Source of the DNA: Bordetella parapertussis
GTDB lineage: Bacteria; Pseudomonadota; Gammaproteobacteria; Burkholderiales; SG8-41
Direction: 5' to 3'
Assembly (NCBI GenBank): GCA_945861275.1
Contig: CAMATZ010000018.1
Coordinates: 1 to 64,000 of the forward strand
Length of the DNA: 64,000 nt
Positions 17,219 to 27,430 of this stretch are shown piece by piece. The first letter of the stretch is position 1. Every line of letters begins with the position of its first letter. Both the position numbers and the translations under genes were made by a program. The notes under the pieces were generated by a model that saw only the letters and a program-made list of their open reading frames with translations, was not told where the DNA came from and searched no databases.

Positions 17219-17854
17219 CTACGGCGCCAACCGTTGCAGCGTCCAGCCCTGCGCTGTTTGGCGGTAGACCAGCCGGTCATGCAGCCGGTTTTCACGGCCC
17301 TGCCAGAACTCAATTTCCACGGGCATTAAACGGTAACCACCCCACTGCGCGGGACGTGGCGGCGCGTCGCCGGTGGTGCGCGCCACTTCTGCATAGCGCT
17401 GCTCCAGCGCCGCGCGGCTGGCGAGCACGTCGCTTTGCGGCGAGGCAATGGCTGCATGGCGGCTGCCCAGCGGACGGGTGGCAAAGTAGGCATCGGACTC
17501 GGCGGCGCTGACGCGGCTCAAGGCGCCGTCGATGCGTATCTGACGTTCGAGTGGCAGCCAGCCGAAAAGCAGCGAAGCGTTTGCGTTGGCGTCGATGTCG
17601 CGGCCTTTGCGGCTTACATAGTTGGTGTAAAAAACAAAGCCGCCGTGATCCACCCCTTTGAGCAGCACCAGGCGCAGTGACGGCTTGTGATCGGGCGAAA
17701 CCGTCGCCAGCGACATCGCGTTGGGCATGGTGAGTTCGGCCTTCATGGCATCGTCGAACCAGCGCGCGAATTGCGCCAGCGGATCGGCCAACACCTCTTT
17801 TTCGTCGAGTCCGTCGCGCATGTACTCCTGGCGCACGCGGGCGAGATCAAGCAT
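17219..17854 (-). CDS. pdxH: Pyridoxamine 5'-phosphate oxidase
   Basis: PdxH oxidises pyridoxine/pyridoxamine 5'-phosphate to PLP with FMN and oxygen. The 211-residue protein has DPLAQFARWFDDAM, NAMSLATVSPDHKPSLRLVL, GFVFYTNYVSRKGRDIDANA, EATRPLGSRH-like FATRPLGSRHAAIASPQSD and the C-terminal QWGGYRLMPVEIEFWQGREN followed by RLHDRLVY. ATG 17854 gives the normal family start; the frame could run to 17905, overlapping the YHS gene. It is convergent with pit with no intergenic base. Confidence 0.95.
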   Translation of the reverse strand: MLDLARVRQEYMRDGLDEKEVLADPLAQFARWFDDAMKAELTMPNAMSLATVSPDHKPSLRLVLLKGVDHGGFVFYTNYVSRKGRDIDANANASLLFGWLPLERQIRIDGALSRVSAAESDAYFATRPLGSRHAAIASPQSDVLASRAALEQRYAEVARTTGDAPPRPAQWGGYRLMPVEIEFWQGRENRLHDRLVYRQTAQGWTLQRLAP

Positions 17855-17877
17855 GATGGATAGCGCGCAACAATATT

Positions 17878-18426
17878 TTACTTCTTGCCTTGCCGCGTTT
17901 CCCACTCAGCCGCAAGCTCGCGGTTGGTTTTATAGTGCGGCACCTTAAACACAAGCCGCTTCCATGATTGCAGGCGCGGAACGCTGCCTTGCACCTCGGT
18001 CTTCCAGTAATTGTCGCCGAGTTCGAGGTTGCGCTTTTCATCCATCTCCCAATATTTTTTTGAGTTGCCGCCGCCGAACATGAACAGCCGGCCATTCACG
18101 ATCTTGAAGGCGTCGTGATTGCCGCCAAGCGATATCGCGTAGACCAGGCCGTTGGCGCAGAAGCCGTTGTACTGCGGTTTGTATTTGTCGGGGCTTTTAA
18201 CGAACAGCGCGCGGTTTTCTTCGCTCATGAAGCGGTAGGTAACGCCTTCGTGCTCGGCCTTGAAAGCAGGGCTGCCAGGCGCCGGCTTGGCGAGGGTGAA
18301 ATAGCTCACCGGGTCGTGTCCCTTGAGCATGAGCCTGCCATCGTCACCGTCGCTGACGGTGTTGTGGGTGGCGCAGCCCCCGAGCGTGAGCAGCAGAGCA
18401 GCAAGTAACATGAGACGACGTGTCAT
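17878..18426 (-). CDS. YHS-domain lipoprotein
   Basis: The 182-residue protein has a lipobox signal (LLAALLLTLGGCAT), so it is probably anchored in a membrane. A YHS-type domain follows: LKGHDPVSYF, FKAEHEGVTYRFMSEENRALF and KYKPQYNGFCANGLVYAIS. YHS domains bind metal, often copper. The cysteine in GFCANG is a possible ligand, but the full ligand set is not obvious. It precedes pdxH on the same strand and overlaps only its unused upstream extension. Confidence 0.88.
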   Translation of the reverse strand: MTRRLMLLAALLLTLGGCATHNTVSDGDDGRLMLKGHDPVSYFTLAKPAPGSPAFKAEHEGVTYRFMSEENRALFVKSPDKYKPQYNGFCANGLVYAISLGGNHDAFKIVNGRLFMFGGGNSKKYWEMDEKRNLELGDNYWKTEVQGSVPRLQSWKRLVFKVPHYKTNRELAAEWETRQGKK

Positions 18427-18509
18427 TGGCGGTGTCCTCGATTGGATTGCAGGAAATTATAACCCCGCATCCGCTATACTGCGCAGCGGCAACACGCTGA
18501 GGAGGGGTT

Positions 18510-19343
18510 GTGTCCGAAATTGCCATTACCAAAATAGCCGGAGCCATCGGCGCCGAAATCGGCGGCGTGGACTTGCGGCGCGAACTGGCCGACGCAACCA
18601 TTGCGGCAATCCGCCGTGCGTGGAATGAGCACGTGGTGATTTTTTTTCGCGATCAGGAACTGACCAGCGCACAGTATCTGGCCTTCGCCGAGCGCATCGG
18701 TAAGCCGGTGGAGTATCCGTTCATAGGCGGTATTGAAGGGTTTCCTGTGATCACGCCGGTGACCAAGCTCGAACATGAGCGCGTGAACTTTGGCGGCATC
18801 TGGCATTCGGACACCAGCTATCTCGAGCAGCCGCCGATGGGCACTTTTTTGCTCGCGCGCGAGGTGCCGCCGCACGGCGGCGATACCCTGTTCGCGAACC
18901 AGTACCTCGCGTACGAGGCGCTGTCGGAGGGCCTGAAACGCACGCTGGACGGGCTTGTCGGCGTCAGCAGTTCCGCCAAGGCCGATGTGTCGAAATCGCG
19001 CGAAGATCGCATGGCTAACAGCCCCGCTGCGCGTGCGCACGAGGTGTTTGAAGCCGGGCATCCGGTGGTGCGCACGCATCCCGAAACCGGCCGCCGCGCG
19101 CTGTATATCAACGTGGGACACACCGTGCGCTTCAAAGGCTGGAGCGAAACCGAAAGCGCGCCGCTGCTCGACTATCTGCACCAGCATCAGATCAAACCGG
19201 AATTCACCTGCCGCTTTCAGTGGCGCACCGGCTCGATCGCGCTGTGGGATAACCGTGCGGCACTGCATTTTCCGGTGAACGATTATCACGGCTACCGGCG
19301 TGTGATGCACAGAATTACCTTGCAGGGCGATCGTCCGCGCTGA
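18510..19343 (+). CDS. TauD/TfdA-family Fe(II)/2-oxoglutarate dioxygenase
   Basis: The 277-residue protein has the family start GAIGAEIGGVDLRREL, the metal-binding HxD in GGIWHSDTSYLEQPP (about residues 97-99), GGDTLFANQYLAYEAL, and the distal His/Arg block GSIALWDNRAALHFPVNDY with RRVMHRITLQG. Members hydroxylate taurine, 2,4-D, sulfonates and similar acids, with succinate and CO2 as by-products. Start TTG/GTG-type at 18510 follows GAGGAGG. No sulfonate transport genes are adjacent, so the substrate is open. Confidence 0.92.
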   Translation: MSEIAITKIAGAIGAEIGGVDLRRELADATIAAIRRAWNEHVVIFFRDQELTSAQYLAFAERIGKPVEYPFIGGIEGFPVITPVTKLEHERVNFGGIWHSDTSYLEQPPMGTFLLAREVPPHGGDTLFANQYLAYEALSEGLKRTLDGLVGVSSSAKADVSKSREDRMANSPAARAHEVFEAGHPVVRTHPETGRRALYINVGHTVRFKGWSETESAPLLDYLHQHQIKPEFTCRFQWRTGSIALWDNRAALHFPVNDYHGYRRVMHRITLQGDRPR

Positions 19344-19366
19344 AGGCGCGCAAAGCGCAATACCTA

Positions 19367-19449
19367 CGTAGCGTGCGCTGTGCGCACGAGCAAGCGCAGC
19401 AGGCATAGTATGGGACCTGCGGCTGGTCGTGCGCGCAGCGCACGCTACG
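19367..19449. repeat. 23-bp inverted repeat (22/23 match)
   Basis: CGTAGCGTGCGCTGTGCGCA(CGA) at 19367-19389 is repeated inverted at 19427-19449 with one mismatch, around a 37-base loop. It lies between the convergent dioxygenase and uvrA ends. GTAGCGTGCGC-type elements are common dispersed repeats in proteobacteria; here it could also end both transcripts. Confidence 0.85.
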
Positions 19450-19498
19450 GCTTCGCAGATGCGCTATAGGCTGGGAGAAAGACGGTTTAAGCCAGCGT

Positions 19499-22400
19499 CT
19501 AATTCGCCACCGACCGCGTCGCTAGAAACGCCGCCAGCACGCGCGAGGTGTGCGAGCGTTGTGGCTGCCGCGCGAGGTCCTGCGGTGTGCCCTGCGCCAC
19601 GATACGCCCACCAGCGTCGCCGCCTTCAGGGCCGAGGTCGATGATCCAGTCGGCATCGGCGATGACATCGAGGTTGTGTTCGATCAGCACTACCGTGTTG
19701 CCGGCATCGACCAGTCGATGCAGCACACGCAGCAGTTTTTCCACGTCGGCCATGTGCAGGCCAACGGTGGGTTCGTCGAGGACGTAGAGCGTTGCGCGTT
19801 GGGCATTGGGTGTGTGGAGTGACATTCTGACTTTAGCGAGTTCCGTCACCAGCTTTATGCGCTGTGCTTCGCCGCCGGAAAGCGTGGGGCTTTGCTGGCC
19901 CAACGTCAGATAACCCAGGCCTACATCCTGCAGCAGCGTCAGTGCGTGGTGTATTGCTGCATGCGCGGCAAAAAATTCCACCGCTTCATCCACGTTCATG
20001 CGCAACACCTCGCCGGCGGATTTGCCTTTGAACAGTACTGCCAGCGTGTCGGCGTTAAAGCGCGCGCCGCGGCAGGTTTCGCAGGCGACGCGCACGTCAG
20101 GCAGGAAACTCATCTCGATCTTGCGCATGCCCTGACCTTCGCAGGTTTCGCAGCGCCCGCCGCTGGTGTTGAACGAAAAGCGGCTCGCGCTGTAGCCGCG
20201 CATGCGCGCTTCGGGCACCTCCGCGAACAAGCGGCGTATGGCGTCCCAGAATCCGACGTACGTTGCGGGGCAGGAACGCGGCGTTTTGCCGATCGGTGTT
20301 TGATCGACTTCGAGCACCCGGCCTACTGCTTGCCAATCGGTAAGAGGTTTATAACTATTTGTTTTTATTGTGTTATTTCTTTTTTGAGATTGACTCAATA
20401 ACTGCGAGAGCTGCGCGTGCAACACGTCGCGTGCGAGCGTGGATTTGCCGGAGCCGGAGACGCCGGTGATTGCGGTAAAGCGCGCCAGCGGCACACGCAC
20501 GTTGATGGATTTCAGGTTGTGCAAGGTTGCGCGGTGTATGCGTATGGCCGGTGTGCTGCGGTTCACCACGCGCGGCGGATGCAGCGGATGCATCAGCGGC
20601 TGCGACAGAAAGCGCCCGGTCAGCGATTGCGGATTGCGCATGAGATCGTCCGCCGTGCCTTCGGCGATTACTGCGCCGCCGCCTTTGCCCGCGCCGGGGC
20701 CGAGATCGATCACGTGCGCGGCGCGGCGTATGGTGTCCTCGTCGTGCTCCACCACCACCAGCGTGTTGCCCTTGGCTTCCAGTTTTTGCAGCGTATCGAG
20801 CAGAATTTTATTGTCACGCGAATGCAAGCCGATGGTGGGCTCATCGAGGATGTAGCACACCCCGCGCAGATTGGAACCCAGCTGCGCGGCGAGGCGTATG
20901 CGCTGCGCTTCGCCGCCGGAGAGCGTGGGCGCGGCACGATTCAGCGCGAGATAGCCGAGACCCACTTCATCCAGAAAGGTGAGGCGTGTGCGTATTTCGG
21001 CCAGCACATCGCGCGCAATCGCGGCGGCGCGGCCTTTCAAGGCAAGCTTGCCGAAGGTGGCAGCGACTTTGGTCACCGGCAATGCGGTAAGCTGCGCAAT
21101 GGATTGCCCGTTGAGGCGTACCGCCCGCGCGTCGCGGTTCAGCCGCTCACCATTGCAGGCAGGGCAGGATTCTTCAATTTGCAGCCACTCAAGCCACGAA
21201 TCGAGCACATGTTCTTCAGTGCCGGTTTTTTCGCGCTCGGCGTCCCACTCAAAACCGGCGAGCTTCAAGCCAGTGCCGTAGCACGCCGTACACCAGCCGT
21301 GACGCGAGTTGAACGAAAACAGGCGTGGGTCGAGTTCTGGAAAACTGCGGGTGCACGAAGGGCAGGCGCGCTTGGCCGAATACGCGGTTTGCGGCAACTG
21401 CGGCATGTGTTTATGTTGCTTGCCGATAGCGCGCGCGAGCGAGTCGAGTTGGCCGATGACGTGAACCATGCCTTTGCCATGATCCAGCGCTTGCGCCACG
21501 CCTGCGCGCAGCAGGTGCTCGTTCTCGGGCAATACATGCACGTCCATCACCGGCAGTTCGATGGTGTGCTCGCTGAATCGTGCAAGGCGCGGCCATTGCG
21601 CCGTGGGCAAAAATTCGCCATCGACTCTGAGATGGGTGTGGCCCCGAGCCGCTGCCCATTTCGCCAGATCGGTGTAGTAGCCCTTGCGATTGACCACCAG
21701 CGGCGCGAGCAGGCCGACGCGGTCGCCGCGCGAGCGGCGCATGATGCTGGCGACTATGGATTGCGCGCTCTGCGGCTCGATCGCCACGTCACAGTCCGGG
21801 CAGTATTGCGTGCCGAGTTTCACATACAGCAGGCGCAGAAAATGATAAATCTCGGTGAGAGTGGCTACCGTGCTCTTGCGTCCGCCACGGCTGGTGCGCT
21901 GTTCGATGGCGACGGTGGGCGGTATGCCGGTGATACTGTCCACATCCGGGCGCGATGCGCCTTGCACGAACTGGCGGGCATAGGCGTTGAGCGACTCGAG
22001 ATAACGGCGTTGTCCTTCGGCGAACAGAATGTCGAAGGCGAGGGTGGATTTGCCGGAGCCTGACACGCCGGTGACCACGGTAAATTTGCCGCGCGGAATA
22101 TCGACGTCGATGTTTTTGAGGTTGTGTTCACGGGCGTGGTGGATGGCAATGAAGTGTTGCGTGTTGAGCGGTGAGTGCTGAGTGGTAAGGGCAGCAGCCT
22201 TTGCAGGCGTTAGTTCATGTTCGTATTCCCGCAATGCCTTGCCCGTATGCGACCCTGCATGCGCCATCACCGCTTCCGGCGTACCTACGCACACGACCTC
22301 GCCACCGGCTGCACCGCCCTCCGGCCCAAGATCAATAATCCAGTCTGCCGCGCGTATCACATCAAGGTTGTGTTCGATCACCACCAGGGAATGCCCCGCA

Positions 22401-25141
22401 GCGATCAACTCGCGAAACGCGCGCAGCAGTTTGGCGATGTCCTCGAAGTGCAGTCCCGTGGTGGGTTCGTCGAACAGGAATAGCGCGGCGCGTGAGGCGA
22501 TGGAGGACGTCTTGCGTCCGGCCTCGGTCAGATGCCCCGCCAGCTTAAGCCGCTGCGCTTCGCCGCCCGATAAGGTAGGAACCGGTTGTCCGAGGCGCAG
22601 GTATTCCAGGCCCACTTCGGCCAGCGGACGCAGCGCGGCGCACACCTTGGGTTCTGCGGCGAAAAATGCCAGCGCGGCATGCACGGTCAGATCGAGCACA
22701 TCGGCTATCGATTTGCCTTCGAGGGTAATTTCCAGAATCTCCGGTCGATAGCGCCGGCCGTCACAATCGGCGCAGCGCAGATACACGTCCGACAGGAATT
22801 GCATTTCGACATGCTCGAAGCCGTTGCCGCCGCACGCAGGGCAGCGGCCGTTGCCGGAGTTGAAGCTGAAGGTGCCCGCCGTATAGCGCCGCTCGCGTGC
22901 CAGCGGCGCTCTGGCGTACAAGTCGCGGATGGCATCGAAGGCGCCGACATAACTCGCGGGATTGGAACGCGTGGTGCGGCCGATCGCCGACTGATCGACC
23001 ATCACCACGTCGGTAACCTGCTGGTGGCCGATGAGTGTGCGATGCGCGCCCGGATTTTCGGAAGGTTTGCCTTTGGCTTTCAACAGTGCGGCATACAAAA
23101 CGTCCTGCACCAGTGTTGATTTGCCTGAACCCGACACGCCGGTAATGCACACCAGATGCCCCAGCGGAATCGCGACGTCGATGTTTTTCAGATTGTGTTC
23201 GCAGACCCCACGCAATTCAAGTTTGCGTGTGCCGGCATGCGGGGCAATGCCACGCATGCCATGGTCGGCGCGCAAGCTGCCGGCAAGGTATTGACCTGTT
23301 CTGGAGGCGCTGGTTTTTATCAGGTTATCTGCATTTCCGAAATAGACGATCTCGCCGCCGCGTTCACCCGGCCCCGGCCCCATATCGAGTATGCGGTCTG
23401 CGGCCAGCATCACTTGCGGATCGTGCTCGACCACCACCAATGAATTGCCCGCGTCGCGCAGCTTGTGCATCACGCCGATCACGCGTCCCATGTCGCGCGG
23501 ATGCAGGCCGATAGACGGTTCGTCCAGCACGAACAGGGTATTGGTGAGCGAGGTGCCCAGCGCCGTGGTGAGATTGATGCGTTGCACCTCGCCGCCGGAG
23601 AGCGTGCGCGATTGGCGGTCGAGTGTGAGATAGCCAAGGCCCACGTCCGCCAGGTAATCCAGTCGCGTGCGGATTTCTTTGAGCAGCATCGCCGTGGCAT
23701 CGTCCGCCATTTGCGGCAAGTGCAGTTGCTGCATGCGGCTGCGCACCGTGTCGAGCGGCAGCAGCATCAGATCGTGAACCGTGAGGCCGGGTAGTTGCGC
23801 GAGTGTTTTTTCGTCAAAGCCTGCGCCGCGCGGCAGAAAGTGTTCTGCCGCGTTCGCGTCAGAACCGAGGCGCCACGACAGCGCCTCAATCTTGAGCCGC
23901 GCGCCGCCGCAGCTGTCGCACGGCGTATAGGCGCGATACTTCGACAGCAGCACGCGCACATGCATCTTGTAGGCTTTGGTTTCCAGCCACTTGAAAAAGC
24001 GCGCCACCCCGTACCACACGCCGGGCCATGACTTGCGCCAGCTGATCCACTCGGATTCGCCGTTGATCACCCAGCGCTGCTGCGCCTTGGACAGTTCACG
24101 CCATGGCGTATCGAGCGGGACACCGCGTTTTTTTGCGTATTTTTCAAGGTCGCCCTGACATTCCTTGTTGCTCGGAGTCTGCCACGGCTTCACCGCGCCT
24201 TCACGCAGGGTTTTCGATTCGTCCGGAATCACCAGGCCGTAGTCAACGCCGATCACGCGGCCAAAGCCACGGCAGGTATCGCAGGCGCCGAGCGGGGAAT
24301 TGAATGAGAACAGGCTGGGTGAGGGCTCCTGATAGTGGATGTCGCAATCGGGGCAGTGCAGCGCCGTGGAGTATCTCCACGGCGCGTGAAGGGTGAAGCG
24401 TGAAGGGTGAAGGGTGGGCACTACGGTTTCGCTGCTGTTGTCGAGCGTGTGGATGTTGACTCGCCCGTTACCCACTTTCAGTGCCGCCTCGATCGCCTCC
24501 ACCACGCGCACCGGCTCCGCAGTGCCTGCACGCAGGCGATCCTGAATCACTTCGATGCGATTTGAATCCTCATGCAAAAAGCGCGTGTAGCCTTGCGCTG
24601 CCAGTAATTTTTTGACTTCAGAGACGCTGAAGTTTTTTGGCACCGGCACCGGAAACGCCACCGTCAGGCGTGGATCACCCGCCGCTGCCGCGCGCGCCGT
24701 CAGCGCCTTCAAAATACTTTGCGGCGTATCGCGCTTAACCGCAGCGCCACAGCCGCGGCAATACAGTTCGGCGGCACGCGCGTAGAGCAGCTTGAAGTGA
24801 TCGTTCAGCTCCGTCATGGTGCCGACGGTGGAGCGCGAGGTGCGCACCGGGTTGGTCTGGTCGATGGCGATGGCGGGTGGTATGCCTTCGATGGCATCGA
24901 CCTGCGGCCTGTCCTGCCGATCCAGAAATTGCCGCGCGTAGGGCGAAAATGTTTCCACGTAGCGCCGCTGGCCTTCGGCATAGAGCGTGTCGAACACCAA
25001 AGACGATTTGCCGCTACCCGAAACGCCGGTGACGACGATCAGTTCATTGGTGGGCAGATCGAGCGACAGATTTTTGAGATTATTCTGACGCGCGCCGCGA
25101 ATGCGGATGGTGTGGCTATCGTTGCTGGGGTCGCTGGACAT
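19499..25141 (-). CDS. uvrA: Tandem double-length UvrA, excinuclease ABC subunit A
   Basis: UvrA finds bulky DNA lesions and loads UvrB. Ordinary UvrA has about 940 residues; this protein has 1880, made of two complete UvrA units in one frame. Four Walker A motifs (GVSGSGKSS at about 38; GVSGSGKST at about 670, 1027 and 1562) alternate with four LSGGE signatures (about 512, 855, 1405, 1753), each followed by a DEP-x-x-GLH Walker B. Zinc-finger CxxC pairs occur in both units (CPACGG/CADCDG; CETCEG/CETCRG). Double UvrA proteins are known in betaproteobacteria. Linkers carry repeat-like DNA: 24386-24413 encodes [11 protein letters not shown], 22150-22195 encodes [13 protein letters not shown] at the joint, and 20345-20371 holds the AT-rich motif. 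Confidence 0.95.
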   Translation of the reverse strand: MSSDPSNDSHTIRIRGARQNNLKNLSLDLPTNELIVVTGVSGSGKSSLVFDTLYAEGQRRYVETFSPYARQFLDRQDRPQVDAIEGIPPAIAIDQTNPVRTSRSTVGTMTELNDHFKLLYARAAELYCRGCGAAVKRDTPQSILKALTARAAAAGDPRLTVAFPVPVPKNFSVSEVKKLLAAQGYTRFLHEDSNRIEVIQDRLRAGTAEPVRVVEAIEAALKVGNGRVNIHTLDNSSETVVPTLHPSRFTLHAPWRYSTALHCPDCDIHYQEPSPSLFSFNSPLGACDTCRGFGRVIGVDYGLVIPDESKTLREGAVKPWQTPSNKECQGDLEKYAKKRGVPLDTPWRELSKAQQRWVINGESEWISWRKSWPGVWYGVARFFKWLETKAYKMHVRVLLSKYRAYTPCDSCGGARLKIEALSWRLGSDANAAEHFLPRGAGFDEKTLAQLPGLTVHDLMLLPLDTVRSRMQQLHLPQMADDATAMLLKEIRTRLDYLADVGLGYLTLDRQSRTLSGGEVQRINLTTALGTSLTNTLFVLDEPSIGLHPRDMGRVIGVMHKLRDAGNSLVVVEHDPQVMLAADRILDMGPGPGERGGEIVYFGNADNLIKTSASRTGQYLAGSLRADHGMRGIAPHAGTRKLELRGVCEHNLKNIDVAIPLGHLVCITGVSGSGKSTLVQDVLYAALLKAKGKPSENPGAHRTLIGHQQVTDVVMVDQSAIGRTTRSNPASYVGAFDAIRDLYARAPLARERRYTAGTFSFNSGNGRCPACGGNGFEHVEMQFLSDVYLRCADCDGRRYRPEILEITLEGKSIADVLDLTVHAALAFFAAEPKVCAALRPLAEVGLEYLRLGQPVPTLSGGEAQRLKLAGHLTEAGRKTSSIASRAALFLFDEPTTGLHFEDIAKLLRAFRELIAAGHSLVVIEHNLDVIRAADWIIDLGPEGGAAGGEVVCVGTPEAVMAHAGSHTGKALREYEHELTPAKAAALTTQHSPLNTQHFIAIHHAREHNLKNIDVDIPRGKFTVVTGVSGSGKSTLAFDILFAEGQRRYLESLNAYARQFVQGASRPDVDSITGIPPTVAIEQRTSRGGRKSTVATLTEIYHFLRLLYVKLGTQYCPDCDVAIEPQSAQSIVASIMRRSRGDRVGLLAPLVVNRKGYYTDLAKWAAARGHTHLRVDGEFLPTAQWPRLARFSEHTIELPVMDVHVLPENEHLLRAGVAQALDHGKGMVHVIGQLDSLARAIGKQHKHMPQLPQTAYSAKRACPSCTRSFPELDPRLFSFNSRHGWCTACYGTGLKLAGFEWDAEREKTGTEEHVLDSWLEWLQIEESCPACNGERLNRDARAVRLNGQSIAQLTALPVTKVAATFGKLALKGRAAAIARDVLAEIRTRLTFLDEVGLGYLALNRAAPTLSGGEAQRIRLAAQLGSNLRGVCYILDEPTIGLHSRDNKILLDTLQKLEAKGNTLVVVEHDEDTIRRAAHVIDLGPGAGKGGGAVIAEGTADDLMRNPQSLTGRFLSQPLMHPLHPPRVVNRSTPAIRIHRATLHNLKSINVRVPLARFTAITGVSGSGKSTLARDVLHAQLSQLLSQSQKRNNTIKTNSYKPLTDWQAVGRVLEVDQTPIGKTPRSCPATYVGFWDAIRRLFAEVPEARMRGYSASRFSFNTSGGRCETCEGQGMRKIEMSFLPDVRVACETCRGARFNADTLAVLFKGKSAGEVLRMNVDEAVEFFAAHAAIHHALTLLQDVGLGYLTLGQQSPTLSGGEAQRIKLVTELAKVRMSLHTPNAQRATLYVLDEPTVGLHMADVEKLLRVLHRLVDAGNTVVLIEHNLDVIADADWIIDLGPEGGDAGGRIVAQGTPQDLARQPQRSHTSRVLAAFLATRSVAN
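20348..20371 (-). repeat. Dispersed AT-rich motif inside uvrA
   Basis: On the coding strand AATAAAAACAAATAGTTATA lies in frame, encoding NKTNSY-like residues (IKTNSYK) in the loop after the fourth Walker A helix. It differs by one base from the intergenic core AATAAAAACAAATGGTTA and stands out as AT-rich in a GC-rich gene. Confidence 0.6.
22150..22195 (-). repeat. Repeat-like joint between the two UvrA units
   Basis: The coding strand reads ACTCAGCACTCACCGCTCAA and similar near-repeats, giving a [12 protein letters not shown] linker. This low-complexity stretch lies exactly between the end of unit one ([11 protein letters not shown]) and the start of unit two ([11 protein letters not shown]). 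Confidence 0.55.
24386..24413. repeat. 7-bp tandem repeat (GTGAAGG x4) inside uvrA
   Basis: GTGAAGG, GTGAAGC, GTGAAGG, GTGAAGG run head to tail on the plus strand and are translated on the minus strand as THPSRFTLH-type residues. Seven is not a multiple of three, so gain or loss of one unit would shift the uvrA frame. Confidence 0.8.
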
Positions 25142-25253
25142 GAAATGGGTGAGAACACGTTGACTTGTTGCAGCGCTGCCACTGCGCGGCCGGGAAAAAG
25201 CGTGCCGCTATTTTACCCGCGCTGAAAGTAACGATCGTGCGCAGGGCGCGGGC

Positions 25254-25282
25254 GCGACAGTGCGCGGAGATTCACCTAGAAT
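25254..25282 (+). promoter_or_regulatory. Candidate promoter for the PPK2-ADH operon
   Basis: GCGACA (25254-25259), a 17-base spacer and TAGAAT (25277-25282, five of six matches) lie 32 bases before the PPK2 ATG. The leader contains AGGGGGG as ribosome-binding site. Confidence 0.45.
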
Positions 25283-25313
25283 ACGTCACGAATAGTTACA
25301 GGGGGGCGCAGCT

Positions 25314-26228
25314 ATGGCAAAGTCCGAAGAAAAATCCGAGTTCAAGAAAATCCGCAAGCTGGTCGAACCGTACCGCGTTACCGATGGAAAAAAATTCCGG
25401 CTGAAAGACGTTGATCCCGCTGACACGGGCGGGCTGAAATCCGAATTCAAGAGCGAATCCAAGGCACTGCTCGCGCGCTGCGTGGAATTGCTGACCGACG
25501 AGCAGGCGCGGCTCTATGCACAGGACCGCTGGGGCGTGTTGCTGATTTTCCAGGCGATGGATGCCGCGGGCAAGGATGGCACCATCAAGCACGTCACCTC
25601 GGGTGTCGATCCGCAGGGCCTGCAGGTGTATTCGTTCAAGGCGCCGTCGAGCGAGGAGCTCGATCACGATTTTATGTGGCGCTGCATGCGTGCGCTGCCG
25701 GAGCGCGGGCGCATCGGCATCTTCAACCGTTCCTATTATGAGGAAGTGCTGGCGGTGCGCGTGCACGAAGAATACCTGATGAAGCAAAAACTGCCGCGTG
25801 AAGTCATCACCAAAAAAGTATGGGATGAACGCTATCAGGATATACGCGCGATCGAGCGCTATCTTTCACGTAACGGCTACCTGATACTCAAATTTTTTCT
25901 GCACGTGTCGAAAAAAGAGCAGAAAAAGCGCTTTATGGAGCGGCTCGACTTTCCGGATAAAAATTGGAAGTTTTCCGCCACCGACGCGCGCGAACGCCAG
26001 TACTGGGACGCTTATATGGATTCCTTCGAACAAATGATCCGCAACACCGCCACCGATTATGCGCCGTGGCACGTGATTCCGGCGGACAACAAATGGTTCA
26101 CGCGCCTCGCGGTGTCGGACGCCATTATCGACGGGATGGAATCGCTCCATCTCAAGTATCCGAAGATCGATGCGGCGAAGAAAAAAGAACTCGCAGCGGC
26201 GCGCAAGATACTGATGAGCGAGCGATGA
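25314..26228 (+). CDS. ppk2: Polyphosphate kinase 2 family protein
   Basis: PPK2 enzymes transfer phosphate between polyphosphate and nucleotides. The 304-residue protein carries the Walker A-like DAAGKDGTIKHV (about residues 83-94), the conserved GVDPQGLQVYSFKAPSSEEL, and the Walker B-type GRIGIFNRSYYEEVL, then FFLHVSKKEQKKRF and WHVIPADNKWFTRL. This matches the single-domain class that commonly phosphorylates NDP or AMP/NMP; the class cannot be fixed by eye. Its stop overlaps the zinc dehydrogenase start by four bases (ATGA), so they are co-translated, an unusual pairing. Confidence 0.93.
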   Translation: MAKSEEKSEFKKIRKLVEPYRVTDGKKFRLKDVDPADTGGLKSEFKSESKALLARCVELLTDEQARLYAQDRWGVLLIFQAMDAAGKDGTIKHVTSGVDPQGLQVYSFKAPSSEELDHDFMWRCMRALPERGRIGIFNRSYYEEVLAVRVHEEYLMKQKLPREVITKKVWDERYQDIRAIERYLSRNGYLILKFFLHVSKKEQKKRFMERLDFPDKNWKFSATDARERQYWDAYMDSFEQMIRNTATDYAPWHVIPADNKWFTRLAVSDAIIDGMESLHLKYPKIDAAKKKELAAARKILMSER

Positions 26229-27262
26229 AAGCCGCATTGTTGCCGGGCCCGGGCATGCCGTTCACGCTGGCCACCGTACCCGACCCCACACCCGGCCCCT
26301 TTGAGGCCGTCGCGCGCGTGCTGGCGTGCGGCTCCGGCCTCACCATACACCACGCGCGCGCCGGGCGCTTGAAGCTCAACCACTATCCGCGCATCATCGG
26401 CCACGAGATCGCGGGCGAGATTGTTGCCGTCGGCAGCGGTGTCACGGATGTCAAACTGGGCGATGGCGTCACCGCGTATTTTTATTTCAACTGCGGCCAT
26501 TGCCACTGGTGCCGTATCAATCGTGAGACGCTGTGCGAGAATTTCGGCGGCTATGTCGGCCGCGAATCCGACGGCGGCTACGCCGAATACATCAAGCTGC
26601 CCGCGCGCAGCTTCCTGAAATTGCCCGACGGCATCGACTGGCGCAAGAATCCCGCCGAAGCCGGCGTGATCTGCGATGCGCTGGCGACACCGGTGAAGGT
26701 GATCCGCCGCGCGCGCGTGACACCGCATGACACGGTGGTGGTATTCGGCGCGGGCGGCGGCCTCGGCATACACATGCTGATGGTGGCGCGCTGGGCGCGC
26801 GCGAAAAAAATCATCGCGGTGGATAAATCCGCAGCCAAGTTTGAAACCGCGGTGAAGTGCGGCGCCGATATCACCATCGATGCGTCTGCGGGACGCGTCG
26901 CCGAACAACTGCTGGAAGCGACGGGCGGCAAAGGCGTTGATGTCGCCATCGATTTTGTCAGCAGCGCCAGCACCCTCGAACCCGCGCTCGCCTCGCTCGG
27001 CAAAGGCGGGCGGCTGGTCACACTCGGCGGCCACGGCAAACCGTTCAACGCCGATCCGGCAAAAATATTGCGCAACGAAATTGAAATCCTCGGCAGCCGC
27101 TATGCCACGCGCCAGAAGGTAATGGATACGCTGGAACTGGTTGCGCGCGGCGAATTCAAGGCGCTGGTCACCGACAAAGTACCTCTCGAACAAGCCGAGG
27201 CGCTGCATCAGCGGCTGGAAAAGGAATTGATTATCGGGCGGGCGGCGTTGGTGATGGGTTGA
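26225..27262 (+). CDS. Zinc-dependent alcohol dehydrogenase (MDR)
   Basis: The 345-residue MDR enzyme has the catalytic zinc region (ACGSGLTIHHA, IIGHEIAGEIVAVG), the structural zinc loop CGHCHWCRINRETLC, and the Rossmann NAD(P) site VVVFGAGGGLGIHMLMVARW. KKIIAVDKSAAK, with an acidic residue after the second strand, suggests NAD. The substrate alcohol is unknown. ATG 26225 is in overlap with the PPK2 stop. The same frame is open upstream through PPK2 but shows no enzyme sequence there. Confidence 0.9.
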   Translation: MKAALLPGPGMPFTLATVPDPTPGPFEAVARVLACGSGLTIHHARAGRLKLNHYPRIIGHEIAGEIVAVGSGVTDVKLGDGVTAYFYFNCGHCHWCRINRETLCENFGGYVGRESDGGYAEYIKLPARSFLKLPDGIDWRKNPAEAGVICDALATPVKVIRRARVTPHDTVVVFGAGGGLGIHMLMVARWARAKKIIAVDKSAAKFETAVKCGADITIDASAGRVAEQLLEATGGKGVDVAIDFVSSASTLEPALASLGKGGRLVTLGGHGKPFNADPAKILRNEIEILGSRYATRQKVMDTLELVARGEFKALVTDKVPLEQAEALHQRLEKELIIGRAALVMG

Positions 27263-27286
27263 GATCAATCACAGTAACCTTCTTTC

Positions 27287-27397
27287 CGTCATTCCGGCGA
27301 AAGCCGGAATCCAGTGCGTTGACCAAAGCGAAGCATCTAAAATCACATCCTGCGGATCGTGGTACGAACTGGATTCCAGCCTTCGCTGGAATGACGG
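27287..27397. repeat. REP-like composite repeat, copy 2
   Basis: The left hairpin CATTCCGGCGAAAGCCGGAAT and right hairpin ATTCCAGCCTTCGCTGGAAT flank a spacer with GCGAAGCATCTAAAAT, the same plan as at 6256 and 42331. It lies between the ADH and the beta-hydroxyacid dehydrogenase genes. Confidence 0.88.
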
Positions 27398-27430
27398 AGT
27401 GGTGTGTCCTAAAATTGAGTATGTAAAATA

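Noticed and set aside
20417-22063. 548-residue open frame on the plus strand inside uvrA
   Set aside because: It is the antisense shadow of a strongly coding GC-rich gene; its composition (His/Arg/Gly-rich) shows no domain, and the minus strand has full UvrA motifs.
26057-27268. 403-residue open frame opposite the zinc dehydrogenase
   Set aside because: Antisense shadow; the plus strand has complete zinc and NAD motifs.
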